Notes: generated by a model from the letters alone, not told the origin. 64,000 bases of DNA from Mikania micrantha (GCA_009363875.1 CM018682.1:55946031-56010030), one strand, 5' to 3'. Positions 1 to 10,941 are shown, counted from the stretch's first letter. Translations and numbers: made by a program.

Positions 1-480
1 TCGAAACTACCCAACTCCATCGGTAGCAGGTCGATGGTAAATGTGTGATCAGTGAGTGTAAGTGGGCAGTTTCTAAGTATAGTGCTAATTGTGATTTGTT
101 TCCCATTTGCTACTTCGATAATGTAAGGGGAGTTTAAAGTTTCCTCAGTAAGATTAAGTTGACGTGCAAAATCAGATGAAATAAAACTCTGGTCTGCACC
201 AGTGTCAAACAGAATAAATGCATAAGAGTCATGTAAAAGAAATGTACCAGTGACCACATTAGGGTCTTGGTGTGCTGCATTGGCTCCGATATCAAAAGCC
301 CTTCCACGAGGTGCTTGGGCTCCTTGTTGCACTCTCTTCGAGCAGTCTCGGGAGAAATGACCCATTTCTCCACAGTTATAGCATCCCCTGTTGTTGTTGT
401 TGTTGTTGCCTGGGTTTGGTGGTGGAGGTAATGCTCTAGCAGCATTGTTGGTAGCTTGTGTTGCAGGAGTGCGGCACTGC
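1..480 (-). pseudogene. Ty3/gypsy Gag zinc-knuckle to protease fragment (copy 1)
   Basis: Read on the minus strand, this fragment keeps an open frame, without a usable start codon, from the first zinc knuckle (HWVTQCR) through a second knuckle (CYNCGEMGHFSRDC) into a retropepsin-like domain with the catalytic FDTGADQSF motif near 187-215. It stops at the window edge at the MELGSF segment that follows protease. It is closely related to 27446-27930 but lacks the one-base insertion that breaks that copy. The order is that of chromovirus Gag-Pol. The zinc-knuckle side ends abruptly at ~480, where minisatellite DNA begins, so the rest of Gag is absent. It is a fragment and not a working gene; whether RT follows to the left cannot be seen. 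Confidence 0.85.
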
Positions 481-845
481 GTAACCCAGTGGCTAATGCT
501 ACAAGCTACGTGCTAAACTATATGCTAATTCTAATGCTAACGCTACAAGCTACATGCAAAACTATATGCTGATGCAAAGACTATGAACAATATGCTCAAA
601 CTAAATGCTAATACTAAATGCTAAATGCTACAAGCTATGATTACATGCTAAACGCAAAGCTTGTATCTATGCATGAGATATGTGAACGCCAAGCTATGCT
701 AACGCAAGCTGGTATCTATGCATGAGATACGTGAATGCTAAACTATGTCAATGCAAAGCTTGTATCTATATATGAGATACATGAATGCTAAACTATGCTA
801 AAGGAAGGCTTGTATCTACATATATGAGATACGTGAATGCTAAAC
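481..845. repeat. ~50-bp minisatellite (copy 1, left of gypsy A)
   Basis: Degenerate tandem units of about 49-53 bp contain gagatacgtgaatgctaaac and gcaaagcttgtatctat; the gagata motif recurs near 675, 724, 773 and 826. The first half is a shorter-period array of atgctaa and ctacaagcta. The same array is present at 27935-28440, and its last unit continues after gypsy A at 14786-14820. No gene is seen. It may be an internal minisatellite of an old gypsy LTR, because the second copy runs straight into an LTR 3' end. Confidence 0.8.
841..845. repeat. Target site duplication of gypsy A, left
   Basis: The five bases taaac lie directly before the LTR terminus TGTCAC at 846 and are repeated at 14786-14790 directly after the other LTR. 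This is the 5-bp duplication expected of a gypsy integrase. Confidence 0.93.
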
Positions 846-1767
846 TGTCACACCCCTGCGCCGCGTGCGGAATCCACGGCGCGGTGACGTATGAACAGTT
901 GAATCATGCACAAGTATTGAATAAGAACAACCACAACGGATTACTATGTTTCATAATGTTAAGACAATTGTTTAGTTACAGACAGCTATCTACCAAAAGA
1001 AAGACAACTACAGACCCAAAATATAGTTTACAAAATAAGACTCCAAACAAGACAATTAAACATTTAGGATTTTAGTATGTTTCTAATCCATCCTAGCATG
1101 TTTCTTCATCTTCTTCTATCTTAGAGTGGTCTCCTTAGTTGTCCCTGAGAATGTCTTAAACCTGATTACCTGAAACACGTGAAAAGTAACTGTCAACTAC
1201 AGACGTAGTTGGTGAGAACAATAGGTTTAAGCATTTGTAAACATGAGTATATGATATAAGGCATAGGTAAGTTAAAGCATCATAAGATTCACACGGATGA
1301 GCTGCAACCCAAACTAACATCAAGTAAGAAAACGAGTGTAAACAGTCCAATCACTGTTCGCACGAAAGCCAACATATAATATCAAGTCCCAAAACACGTT
1401 TGGAGTTAGATAATACATCAGCAGTTTTGATAACCATATGACACCAGACCTGCAGTTGGCTTTTAAAAAAAATTTAAAAGCCAACTCCATCCTGGATAAG
1501 AAAACAATGACACCAGACCTACAGTTAGCTTTTAAAACAAATTTAAAAGCTAACTCCATCCTGGATAAGAAACAATGTGTCCGCTTTCCCTTGTTGTGAT
1601 CACCCAGTACTAACGCTAATGAATATGATACTTGATGCTTTTACAAGTTTGTTTACAACAATAGACACCATGTTTTCTGAATCTTACTTTAACCGGATGT
1701 GTTAATGCCTTATTTGATAACATGAATTGAAAACCTGGATTTAACTCCACGAATTAAATCCTTTGTT

Positions 1768-1945
1768 TTGAATACCATGAATTGAACCACTTGATTTGAA
1801 TACCATGTTTTGAACCACTTGATTTGAATACCATGTTGTGAACCATCTGATTTGAATACCATGATGTGAACCACTTGATTTGAATACCATGTTGTGTACC
1901 ACTTGATTTGAATACCATGTTGTGTACCACTTGATTTGAATACCA
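1768..1945 (-). repeat. 28-bp minisatellite inside the gypsy A 3' LTR
   Basis: The string taccat recurs every 28 bp (1773, 1801, 1829, 1857, 1885, 1913, 1941) within units of the form gaaccacttgatttgaatac. The sister LTR has one extra unit (11866-12073), which explains 28 of the 36 bp length difference between the LTRs. Confidence 0.9.
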
Positions 1946-3049
1946 TAAAATAGTGACCTTGTGTAACAACAAGGTTTATAACAAAAGAGTTTATAAAATC
2001 ATTTATTTAAAAGTGTTTATCCTTCATAAATACATTTGAGTAAAATCTGTTACAAAACAGTTTAAAGATCCCTTATAAAACCTTTTTAGTGAAAAGAGTT
2101 TAGTAATTGATAAGTCCTTTAAAACAGTTGATGAATTCCCAGGATTCGTACAATGAACCCATAGTGTTTATAAGCATACACACACCTTGTGTAATGAAAT
2201 ATGATTGTAAAAGATTGTTTTGATCACGTGTTCCACCCCAAAACAATTATAAAAACAGTAAAAGAGGGGCTAAAGTTCTCACCTGTCTGCAGTAGACTCT
2301 GAACTAAACAGTTAGCAAGTAGCAAACAGGACTTCTAATTGTTTCCTATAACATTGTAATCATACATAAGATATAGGATTTATAATTGTATAGACTTTGA
2401 TTCATTGATTGACTTGTGTTCTCATGATTTGATTGTTGTGAAAACTTGAAAGTTATGAATTGAATCACTTGATTGATCATGGGTCCAAGAAACGAATGTG
2501 AAATGATTCTTTGTGCATAAACCTTATGCACAATTGATAAATGTTCAAGGATTTGATAACCATTGATTAACATGACTTATGAAAAGATGTTCCAATTGTT
2601 TAAGTTCATGAGATTGTGACTTGATCCCATTATTAGTTTAAGTTGCAACTTAAACCAACTAAGATCAAATTACAATCACTTTGAGTTGTGACCAACCATG
2701 GGCCTTCTAAGTTAACCATGAGCCAATTGAAAGTGATGTTGGGCCAATTGAGTGTGATGTTGGCCCAACAACTTGCATATAGGCCTCATAACTCGCCCAA
2801 TCTAATACCGAGCTAATTAGGATCATAATGAACCGTATGGGCTTGGATTGGGCCTAAGGAATTTGAGTTGGGCTAAGAGATGACTAAGTAGGCCATGTAA
2901 GGTTCCAAAGCGACATTGGTCCAATTAATTATCTTAATGGGCCAAGCTATCTCAATTGTGCTTAGTTTAAACCTATGGGCCAAGTTGTAAATGGAGTTGG
3001 GCTGGTTACAACTGAATTGGGCCGAAAGATTAGTGGGCTGCCAACTTTG

Positions 3050-3610
3050 GGCAGCGAACCTTTATGGTTTCCAGCTCAAGGTTCGGCCCTTATAGCCAAA
3101 GGGTTCGCTTATGGTGAAGTGTCCAAGGGTTCGGCAACCTGATTAAATGGTTCGGCAATACGTGCAGCAGGGTTCGGGTAACATGACATCATGCATGGTT
3201 CGTGTAGAACCCAGTAGGGTTCGGCTAGGACATACAGTTCATGAGGGTTCGGCAAAGTGAAATGCTTCGGTGGTCTCATGGTTCGACTGACTGAGATCTA
3301 AAGGTTCGCTGGTACTCCCACGAACCATGCAGGGTTCGTGAACTCCATAGGGCTCGCCAAAGTTGCTCAATACCATGCAGGTTCGGTTGGAAAACCCTAA
3401 TAGTCTCGGCACCCCATAGTTCGGCCGGCTAGCATGGAAGATTCGTGCAGGTTCGTGAGACCCAATAGGGTTCGTGGGGTCAATGATAGCTGGATGCAGG
3501 TTCGTGAGTACCCCTGAGGGTTCGGCTGAAAAGCTACGAACCATGATGGTTCGTAGAACACCTCTAGGGTTCGTCAATGGCGGCTGAAGCTTTGGCCAGC
3601 GAACCTGTTA
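3050..3610 (-). repeat. GGTTCG / CGAACC motif cluster in gypsy A 3' LTR
   Basis: More than twenty copies of ggttcg or its complement lie at irregular 10-40 bp spacing, with unique sequence between them and both orientations mixed. Some pairs form inverted repeats, for example acgaaccatgatggttcgta near 3536. It lies roughly 1.05-1.6 kb from the element-oriented LTR start. Function unknown. The matching cluster in the other LTR is 13190-13745. Confidence 0.85.
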
Positions 3611-3992
3611 CTAGCATCATCCTCCTCATCGAATCTTCTGCTCCAGACCACGATTCAAGTTATCCTAACATCAGGGAGTGTAGTTGAAGGTGCGAAACTA
3701 AGTTTTGTGATGTAAGGATCGGCTAAATGTCGGGTTTCATGAACACACACACAAAAACCCTATTTTTCCGAAACTTCAAGCTCAATTACCTCGATTTTGG
3801 CCGGTTAATCTCACTGATTTCTTGTACTTTCATGTAGAGGATGTCGAGGGCTTCGCGTGGACACCAAGAATGACGAATTCCGTTGAGAATCGAGCAAGAT
3901 ACGAACGATTAAAGTTGGGTTTTCTTAGAGAGAGAGAGGGTAAACGAATTTGTAGTGAGAGAAAGGGTTGTTGGTAACATAAATGAGCATTT

Positions 3993-4016
3993 AAGCCTTG
4001 TTCAAGGCTTTTATAG
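3993..4016 (-). promoter_or_regulatory. Gypsy A LTR TATA box with adjoining hairpin
   Basis: The minus strand reads TATAAAAG followed at once by the perfect inverted repeat AAGCCTTG-AA-CAAGGCTT (3993-4010). About 50-60 bases further on is a CT-rich stretch. This arrangement suggests the core promoter and a hairpin at the very 5' end of the genomic RNA. The other LTR has the same site at ~14129-14151 with one stem mismatch. The start site itself is inferred. Confidence 0.6.
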
Positions 4017-4650
4017 TCCGGGTGGTGTTCGGGTCCGTTTCGGTCGCTCGGTTCGCGTTTCCGGAACGTAACGCGTATTTTACGCGGTTTTAAAATAAAA
4101 GAGTTGTTAAAATCATTAAAATGATGAGTTTCAAAATTGTAAAAATATAAAATAATTAATATAATTATTTTTACTCTTCGTGTGTTGTCGGACCGTTAAA
4201 CATTCACAATTACGTGTATACCCGCAATCGCGTACGTTTTTCCGATCGTATTAAAAATTTAAAGTCGTTTAATCATAATTATAAGTTCAACATTCGTATC
4301 ATTATGGATCGTCACCCATAACTATACTCAGTCTCGCTTACGTATTACGATTCTTGTTGAATTAATTGTCATAATATTTGTCTTGACACTACGCACCAAC
4401 ACTATCCTGTTACACCGAACGCAGTATATATATAGGGCTCACTCTCGCTGCCCACCACAGTTTCGATATAACACAATACTGTTCTTGCCTAGTGAACTCG
4501 ACTGTAAATAAATAATACATACTTGATAGATGATAAAGATTCTAACACACAAGCACATAATGACACATGATTCACATTGACTGATTGAACATGTACACAC
4601 ACTGTTCTAACACTGTTCACTACTACATGACTAAATGTACCAATGTTACA

Positions 4651-4685
4651 GTCTCCCCTAGTTAAGGGAATTTCGTCCCGAAATT
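4651..4685 (-). promoter_or_regulatory. Gypsy A polypurine tract and preceding inverted repeat
   Basis: The minus strand reads AACTAGGGGAGAC directly before the 3' LTR start TGTAACA, the expected plus-strand priming site. Just before it is AATTTCGGGACGAAATT, a palindrome overlapping the end of pol (4669-4685). Gypsy B has the same palindrome in the same place. Confidence 0.85.
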
Positions 4686-6781
4686 AACTAGCCAAAGATA
4701 CTGTAAAAAGATGAGGGTACTTAAGCTTCATCTGGTCTTCACGTTCCCAGGTGAACTCAGCACCGCGTTTGCCCTCCCATCGTACCTTTACGATCGGGAT
4801 ACGGCTGCGTTTAAGTTTCTTGACCCCATGATCCATGATCTCAACTGGACGTTCTATGAATTGCATGTTGTTCTGAATCTGTATGTCTTCCAGTGGAATC
4901 TGAACATCATGATCCGCTAAGCATTTCTTAAGATTTGATACATGAAAAGTATCATGAACATTGCTTAGCTCCACTGGAAGTTTGAGTTTGTAGGCTACGG
5001 GACCAATCCGTTCCAGGATCTCAAAAGGTCCAACGCACCTTGGTGCAAGTTTCCCTTTCTTCCCGAATCGGACAACGTCTTTCCAGGGAGAAACTTTGAG
5101 TAAGACTCGGTCACCGACTTGAAACTCAAGCGGTTTCCGACGTCGATCAGCATAACTCTTCTGCCGATCTCGTGCGGCCTTAAGCCGTGACTGAATGATT
5201 GTGATCTTGTCTGATGTTTCCTGAATGAGTTCTGGTCCTACGACCTGTGAGTCACCAATCTCGGTCCAACAGACCGGTGATCGACACTTCCTACCATATA
5301 GAGCTTCGAATGGTGCACATTGAATGCTCGTATGATAGCTATTGTTATATGAAAACTCAATGAGTGGGAGATGAGTGTCCCAACTTCCACCGAAGTCAAT
5401 GACACAAGAACGAAGCATGTCTTCAAGTGTTTGGATAGTCCTTTCGCTTTGGCCGTCGGTTTGAGGATGATACGCCGTGCTAAGATTAACACGCGTTCCC
5501 AAAGCCTTTTGCAATGATTGCCAAAAGCGAGAAGTGAAACGACTATCACGGTCAGATATGATTGATGTTGGAGTACCATGACGTGCAATGATTTCGTTGA
5601 TGTACAATGTGGATAACTTCTCCATCTTGTAATCCTCTCGGATAGGGAGAAAATGAGCAGATTTGGTGAGTCGATCAACGATCACCCAAATCGAATCGAA
5701 ACCTCGCGGAGTTCTCGGCAACTTGGTTATGAAATCCATGGAAATTTGCTCCCATTTCCATTGAGGAATTTCAGGTTGCTGCAGAAGTCCCGAAGGTTTT
5801 TGATGTTCTGCTTTGACCTTTGAACATGTAAGACATTTTCCCACATACAGTGCTATGTCTTTCTTCATTCCCGGCCACCAGTAAGATGTCCTCAAGTCCT
5901 GATACATCTTGTCGGCTCCAGGATGAATTGAGTATCGCGACTTATGGGCCTCATCACAGATGAGTGTGCGCAATTCTTCAGACTTTGGAATCCAAATGCG
6001 GCCATTGAGATATAACAACCCATCAGATCGAGGTTCTAGTTTCTTCTCAATGCCACAATCCAAGTCTGTCTTGAGTTGATTGTCTGTTACTACTTGTTGT
6101 TGTGCAATACGAATCAAGTCTTTCAAGTTTGGCTGTGTGTTGATCTCCATGGCTCTTACACGAATTGGCTTGACTGGTTCCTTGCGACTAAGAGCATCCG
6201 CCACCACATTGGCTTTACCCGGATGGTAACGAATCTCAAAGTCGTAATCAGTTAGAAGCTCAACCCAACGCCGTTGTCTCATGTTGAGTTCTTTCTGATT
6301 GAGAATGTGTTGTAGGCTCTTGTGGTCTGTATAGATAACACATTTAGTACCATACAGGTAGTGTCTCCAAATCTTTAATGCAAAGACCACAGCCCCTAAC
6401 TCAAGGTCATGAGTAGTGTAATTCTTCTCATGAACCTTAATTTGTCTTGAAGCATAAGCAATGACCTTGTCCCGTTGCATAAGTACACAACCGAGACCAA
6501 GGTTTGAAGCATCGCAGTGGACAATGAAATCATCACTGCCTTCTGGACGACTAAGGATAGGGGAGTTGCATAACTTCTGTTTAAGAAGTTGAAATGCATC
6601 TTCCTGTTTCTGTCCCCATATAAATGCTTGACTTTTCTGAGTTAGTGTGGTAAGTGGCAAGGCTATCTTAGAGAAGTTTGCAATGAATCTTCTGTAATAA
6701 CCTGCCAAACCCAGAAATGAACGAATCTCTGTTGGAGTAGATGGAGTAGTCCAGTTCTTAATCGCCTCAATGTATTCCATC
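4684..6781 (-). pseudogene. Gypsy A pol, 3' half: RNase H, integrase, chromodomain
   Basis: Continues the polyprotein in a shifted frame after a small deletion near 6770. In order: end of RT thumb (RSFLGLAGYYRRFI), RNase H (HCDASNLGLGCVL, YTDHKSLQHI, ADALSR), integrase zinc finger (HPGADKMYQDL to CLTCSK), integrase core with D (MDFITK), D (ISDRDSRF) and E (QSERTIQTLED), then the GPFEIL/GPVAYKL C-terminal region and a chromodomain-like end (VRWEGKRGAEFTWEREDQ). The stop TAA is at 4684-4686. All three catalytic acidic residues are present and the segment has no internal stop. Its apparent ATG at 6795 lies in RT sequence read out of frame and is not a real start. Confidence 0.93.
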
Positions 6782-9199
6782 CCTGTTGATGACATGTCCT
6801 AAGAAGTGAACTTCCTTTAGCCAAAACTCACATTTTGAGAATTTAGCATAGAGTTGTTCAGCTCTTAGTAACTCTAAGACTTTCCTCAAATGATCTTCAT
6901 GCTCTTGTTCCGACTTGGAATAAATCAGTATATCATCAATAAAGACAATAACAAACTGATCCAAGTAAGGCCTGCAGACTCGATTCATCAAGTCCATGAA
7001 CACTGCAGGTGCATTGGTCAGCCCAAATGGCATAACCACAAACTCATAGTGTCCATATCGAGTCCTAAATGCAGTCTTTGGTATATCCTCATCATTTACT
7101 CTTAACTGATGATACCCAGATCGTAAGTCAATCTTAGAGAAGCAACTTGCTCCCTGTAATTGATCAAACAGATCATCGATCCTCGGCAGTGGATATCTAT
7201 TCTTGATTGTCAACTTGTTCAACTCACGATAGTCGATGCACATACGAAATGAACCGTCTTTCTTTTTGACAAAGAGAACCGGAGCTCCCCATGGAGAGAA
7301 ACTCGGTCTTATGAAACCTTTGTCTAACAGTTCTTGAAGCTGACTAGACAGTTCTTGCATCTCAGATGGTGCTAATCGATACGGTGACTTCGCCACTGGG
7401 TTTGCTCCAGGGACGAGATCAATTCTAAACTCCACTTGTCGGACTGGTGGTAGTCCAGGCAAGTCTTCTGGAAATACGTCTGGATATTCTTTGATAACTG
7501 GAACATCTCCAACTGCTTTCTTTTCAGGTTTCTTTTCCACTACATGAGCTAGGAAAGCATAATATTTCTTCTTCAAGTACTTCCTCGCCTTGATACACGA
7601 TACAATCTTCAATCTGCGGCATGGTTTCTCGCCGTAGACTATCATCGTTTCGCCGGACGGTAAGGGGATTCGGATAAGTTTCTCCGAGCATACGATTTCA
7701 GCACTGTTTTTGGATAACCAATCCATTCCTATCACAACTTCGAAGCTTCCGAGAGTCATAGGAATGAGATCGATGGAAAAGAGATGGTCATTTAATCTTA
7801 GCTCACAAGCATGAATTATGGAATCTACAACTATGGTCTTACCATTCGCTACTTCTACAGTATAAGGAGCAGTAAGTGTGGATAGTTGCATATTAAGCAA
7901 AGAAGCAGTATGAGTAGAGATAAAACTTTTATCGGCACCAGTATCAAATATGATAGGAACATAATGATCATCGATAAGAAATGTACCCGTGATGACTGCC
8001 GGCTCTTCACGTGCTTCAGCAGTTCCAATAACGAAAGCACGAGCAGCAGCAGTGGTGTTGTTGAGTTTTGGACACTGGTTTCTAAAGTGTCCCTCTGCTC
8101 CACAATTATAACAGGCTCTTCCACCTGTAGCAGTAGTGGTTGTGGTAGCAGTTGTTGCAGCAGCAAGATGAGCAGCTCGGCATGTAGCTGCAAAGTGTCC
8201 CATACGCCCACATTTGCGACACTTCTTGCATGGAGTGCTGGGCAGATGATGATACTGGCATTTGGTGCAAAGTGGAAATGTGCCAGTATAAGACTTTCTG
8301 GCGTTAGCAGGTTGTGGCATAGCATTGATAGGTGTGGCATGAGTAGGTGCAGCCGCAGTCAACGCTGCAAAGTTCTTGATTGTCTTTTGTTTCTTCTTCT
8401 TGTGATGGTGCTGTTCAGGCTTCTTGCCTTCTTCAGTCTGTGCTCTCTTGAATCCCTTTCGGGTGAGCACTCCAGACTTCACATACTCTTCAGTAAGAGT
8501 AGCACCAAGTTGGATGGCTGCCTCCAAAGTAGTAGGGTTATTACCCATGACAGTTCCCCTGACTACTAAAGGTAGACCTTCAATGTATTTCTCTATCCTG
8601 CGGGATAGAGGAGTAACCAAATGGGGTACCAGAATGCACAACTCATGGAATCGAGTTGTGTACTTGGCATTTTCACCACTGTCTTGCACCAGATTCCACA
8701 TCTCTACCTCGAGTTTCTTCAGTTCATGACGTGGACAGAACTTTTCCACAAGCAAGTTCTTGAATCCGTCCCATGGTAAAGCTAAAGCAACTTCACGTCC
8801 TTTGGTGTTCTTCTCAGAATTCCACCAGGTGAGTGCGCCCTTATGAAAAGCGCTTGAGGCCATCTTGACCTTCAGATTTTCAGGGCATCCAGTGAAGTCG
8901 AGAATGTCTTCGATGCTCTCCAACCATTGCAGTAGGCCGGTAGCTCCTTCAGTACCAGAGTACTTAGGAGGCTTAGCATCGTTGAACTGCTTGAATGTGA
9001 AGTTAGCAGTTCCAGTAGTTGTAGCATTTGAGTTATGTGCTGAATCACTAGTACTTCCCCGAAGATTCTGGGTAGTATCAGTGACCATACCAGGGATTAC
9101 TTCCCTCATATGAACAGCAATAGCTCGAGCAATCTTGTTGATTTCATCGTCGTTGCCACTTGTTGAACCCCCTCCGTTAGGATCACGTCGGGGAGGCAT
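6767..9199 (-). CDS. Gypsy A Gag-protease-RT (5' part of gag-pol)
   Basis: The start is the ATG at 9199 (MPPRRDP); gypsy B begins the same way (MPPRRQP), and upstream in-frame codons lack an ATG. Domains: retrotransposon Gag (about residues 80-240, with GALTWWN), zinc knuckles CRKCGRMGHFAATC (~328-342) and CYNCGAEGHFRNQC (~361-375), aspartic protease FDTGADKSF (~418), RT beginning SPYRLAPSEMQEL with PWGAPVLFVKKKDGS, LRSGYHQ and the catalytic FIDDILIYS (~752). The frame is open throughout and stops at 6767 only because of a small deletion. That deletion removes a few residues between the RT finger/palm and thumb and shifts the frame, so RNase H and integrase would not be made. Confidence 0.94.
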   Translation of the reverse strand: MPPRRDPNGGGSTSGNDDEINKIARAIAVHMREVIPGMVTDTTQNLRGSTSDSAHNSNATTTGTANFTFKQFNDAKPPKYSGTEGATGLLQWLESIEDILDFTGCPENLKVKMASSAFHKGALTWWNSEKNTKGREVALALPWDGFKNLLVEKFCPRHELKKLEVEMWNLVQDSGENAKYTTRFHELCILVPHLVTPLSRRIEKYIEGLPLVVRGTVMGNNPTTLEAAIQLGATLTEEYVKSGVLTRKGFKRAQTEEGKKPEQHHHKKKKQKTIKNFAALTAAAPTHATPINAMPQPANARKSYTGTFPLCTKCQYHHLPSTPCKKCRKCGRMGHFAATCRAAHLAAATTATTTTTATGGRACYNCGAEGHFRNQCPKLNNTTAAARAFVIGTAEAREEPAVITGTFLIDDHYVPIIFDTGADKSFISTHTASLLNMQLSTLTAPYTVEVANGKTIVVDSIIHACELRLNDHLFSIDLIPMTLGSFEVVIGMDWLSKNSAEIVCSEKLIRIPLPSGETMIVYGEKPCRRLKIVSCIKARKYLKKKYYAFLAHVVEKKPEKKAVGDVPVIKEYPDVFPEDLPGLPPVRQVEFRIDLVPGANPVAKSPYRLAPSEMQELSSQLQELLDKGFIRPSFSPWGAPVLFVKKKDGSFRMCIDYRELNKLTIKNRYPLPRIDDLFDQLQGASCFSKIDLRSGYHQLRVNDEDIPKTAFRTRYGHYEFVVMPFGLTNAPAVFMDLMNRVCRPYLDQFVIVFIDDILIYSKSEQEHEDHLRKVLELLRAEQLYAKFSKCEFWLKEVHFLGHVINRDGIH

Positions 9200-10928
9200 T
9201 CTACGAATAGAAGCCACAAGTGGGTCAGTAATGAGGAAGGATACAATTGAATTCTTATGATAAGGTCAGTAATATATCCATACTACTAGTATTATCATTC
9301 AATTGTAATATGATCCAGTACACGTATAAGTTATCAACTTATTTGCATACTTATCATGTAAATATGTACGATGTCTCATGATCTCACCACCAAATCTACA
9401 CACTGACACTTTCCCGATATACCGAAAACAGCTTATATATAGGGCTCACTCTCGCTGCCCACCACCGTTTCGATATACTACGATCATGCCCTTGCTAGCA
9501 TTTGGCAACACGTTTGTACTGATTTCCAAGTGTGTTCCATTGATTAAGAATCCCATGATCTTTGATCAACTTGAACTATGATTGATTCCATGATTGAACT
9601 ATGATTATGTTATGCGTGCACCTCCTAACAGTTGTTAACATGTAGAACTAAATCATACGTGTGCTCTACATTTTTCTTGTTAACTATGTTAGTAAGTACT
9701 AATGATGTAATCACTTAAGAATTTCACTTAAGGTTTACATTGAAAATGTTCACAACTTGATTGATTCACCATAATGTTTGGTTCATCCAAGTTTGAATTG
9801 CACTATGATTTGATTCACCAATGATTGTTTCCCAAATGTTTGTATCCCAAGTGTTTGACTAATGATCCATGTGTCCAGCTGATCCCGAATCCTCACTCCA
9901 AATACAAACGCCGGATTCCCCCTAACATACTAAAATAAGCTTATATATAGGGTAAGCTCTCACCGACCCACCACTTACCTCAACACGTCAGCGTTAATCC
10001 GTCGTCTATATTTGGGGCTAAGATTCCAACTGTTGATTGATTATGATTGTTTCATGATTGCCTCTTGTTCTGTGACTATGATAATGATTATGTAAACCAT
10101 GGTTCTTAATTTACTCGAAATTAAAACCTTAGGTTTTAGCATGTGTGTCCTAGGTTAATTAACCTAGGTTCTCAATACCTACAGTATCGAGTATAATGAT
10201 CTCTTGTGAGAACTTCAACTAAAGAATACTGTTACACAGATTCTAAGTTATAAAGTTCCTATGATAATGAACACCTGATAATGATAACAATGATAACAAT
10301 GACAAGTATTCCAACTCAAGATTCTAAATTAATAGTTCTTGACCTTTGAATTCCTATAATGAGCATGACAAGGATTTCAAATCAAGACTCTAAATTAATA
10401 GATCTTGACATTTGAATTCCTATAATGAATATGACAAGGATTTCAAATCAAGACTCTAAATTAATAGATCTTAACATTTGAATTCCTATAATGAATATGA
10501 CAAGGACTTTAGATCAAAGATACCAAATCTTTGCCTCTAAATCCTATACTGAATATGACAAGAAATTCATATCAAAGATACCGAAAATACAGATCTTTGC
10601 CTCCGAATTTCTATAATGATCTCTGTGTGAGAATTTCAGATCAAGGATACTAAGAATACAGATCCTTGCCTCTGAAATCCTTAAATGCATATGTGTGAGA
10701 ATTTAATCCGGTTTCTAAAATTATAGAATTCCGGTTCAAATTCTTTGACTCGATATCTAATTTTAGAAAAATGTCCCTAAGATCTTTCAAGCTTATTGTA
10801 GACTTAATGCTCACTTAAGTTACTTAGATCCTAAGTTCCTCAAGCCTATAACACTTAGTCCTATTGGGTAGCTTAGGTTATAGTCTAGGTCATTTAACAT
10901 TGGGTTTTTCCTAGTTCTCTACAACCTT
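9200..10928 (-). other. Gypsy A 5' leader with repeated promoter-like modules and minisatellite
   Basis: A 1.7-kb untranslated leader between PBS and gag, with no supportable coding sequence. It holds two copies of a module found once per LTR: TATATATAGGG next to CTCACTCTCGCTGCCCACCAC or a diverged form, at ~9430-9485 and ~9935-9985 (LTR copies ~4422-4475 and ~14557-14610). Nearer the PBS, a ~66-bp minisatellite spans about 10295-10690 (gacaagg at 10367, 10433, 10499). Confidence 0.75.
10295..10690 (-). repeat. ~66-bp minisatellite in the gypsy A leader
   Basis: About five or six decaying units with atgacaaggatttcaaatca, gactctaaattaatagatct and gaattcctataatga. The first three units are spaced 66 bp apart and later ones are shorter. 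The array lies between the PBS and gag, where packaging and dimerisation signals are usual. Confidence 0.8.
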
Positions 10929-10941
10929 GGCTCTGATACCA
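10929..10941 (-). promoter_or_regulatory. Gypsy A primer-binding site (initiator tRNA-Met)
   Basis: The minus strand reads TGGTATCAGAGCC three bases after the 5' LTR end TGTGACA. It complements the 3' end of plant initiator tRNA-Met and so sets element orientation and LTR boundary. Confidence 0.93.

Larger units (their letters stand above)
846..4650 (-). repeat. Gypsy A 3' LTR (3805 bp)
   Basis: Nearly identical to 10945-14785. It contains, in element order: a TATATATA module (4422-4475), an AT-rich region, a TATA box (~4008-4016), a CT-rich initiator-like stretch (~3927-3945), a cluster of GGTTCG/CGAACC motifs (3050-3610), AT-rich sequence, a 28-bp minisatellite (1768-1945) and a GC-rich end. 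Short ORFs inside it are not conserved proteins. No gene is seen. Confidence 0.95.

Noticed and set aside
481..845. CRISPR-like array
   Set aside because: Units are contiguous and degenerate with no unique spacers of constant length, and the context is plant retrotransposon DNA. The same applies to 10295-10690, 1768-1945 and 27935-28440.
785..1350. Short ORFs of 60-112 codons in LTRs (also 2346-2573, 3239-3577, 32615-32869, 33289-33486, 34070-34282)
   Set aside because: They recur only because the LTRs are duplicated. Their protein sequence shows no domain, and several read through repeat motifs or T-rich DNA.
7886..8729. Plus-strand ORFs of 227 and 101 codons opposite gypsy A Gag
   Set aside because: Antisense shadows of the zinc-knuckle and Gag region, with serine/cysteine-rich composition and no known domain.
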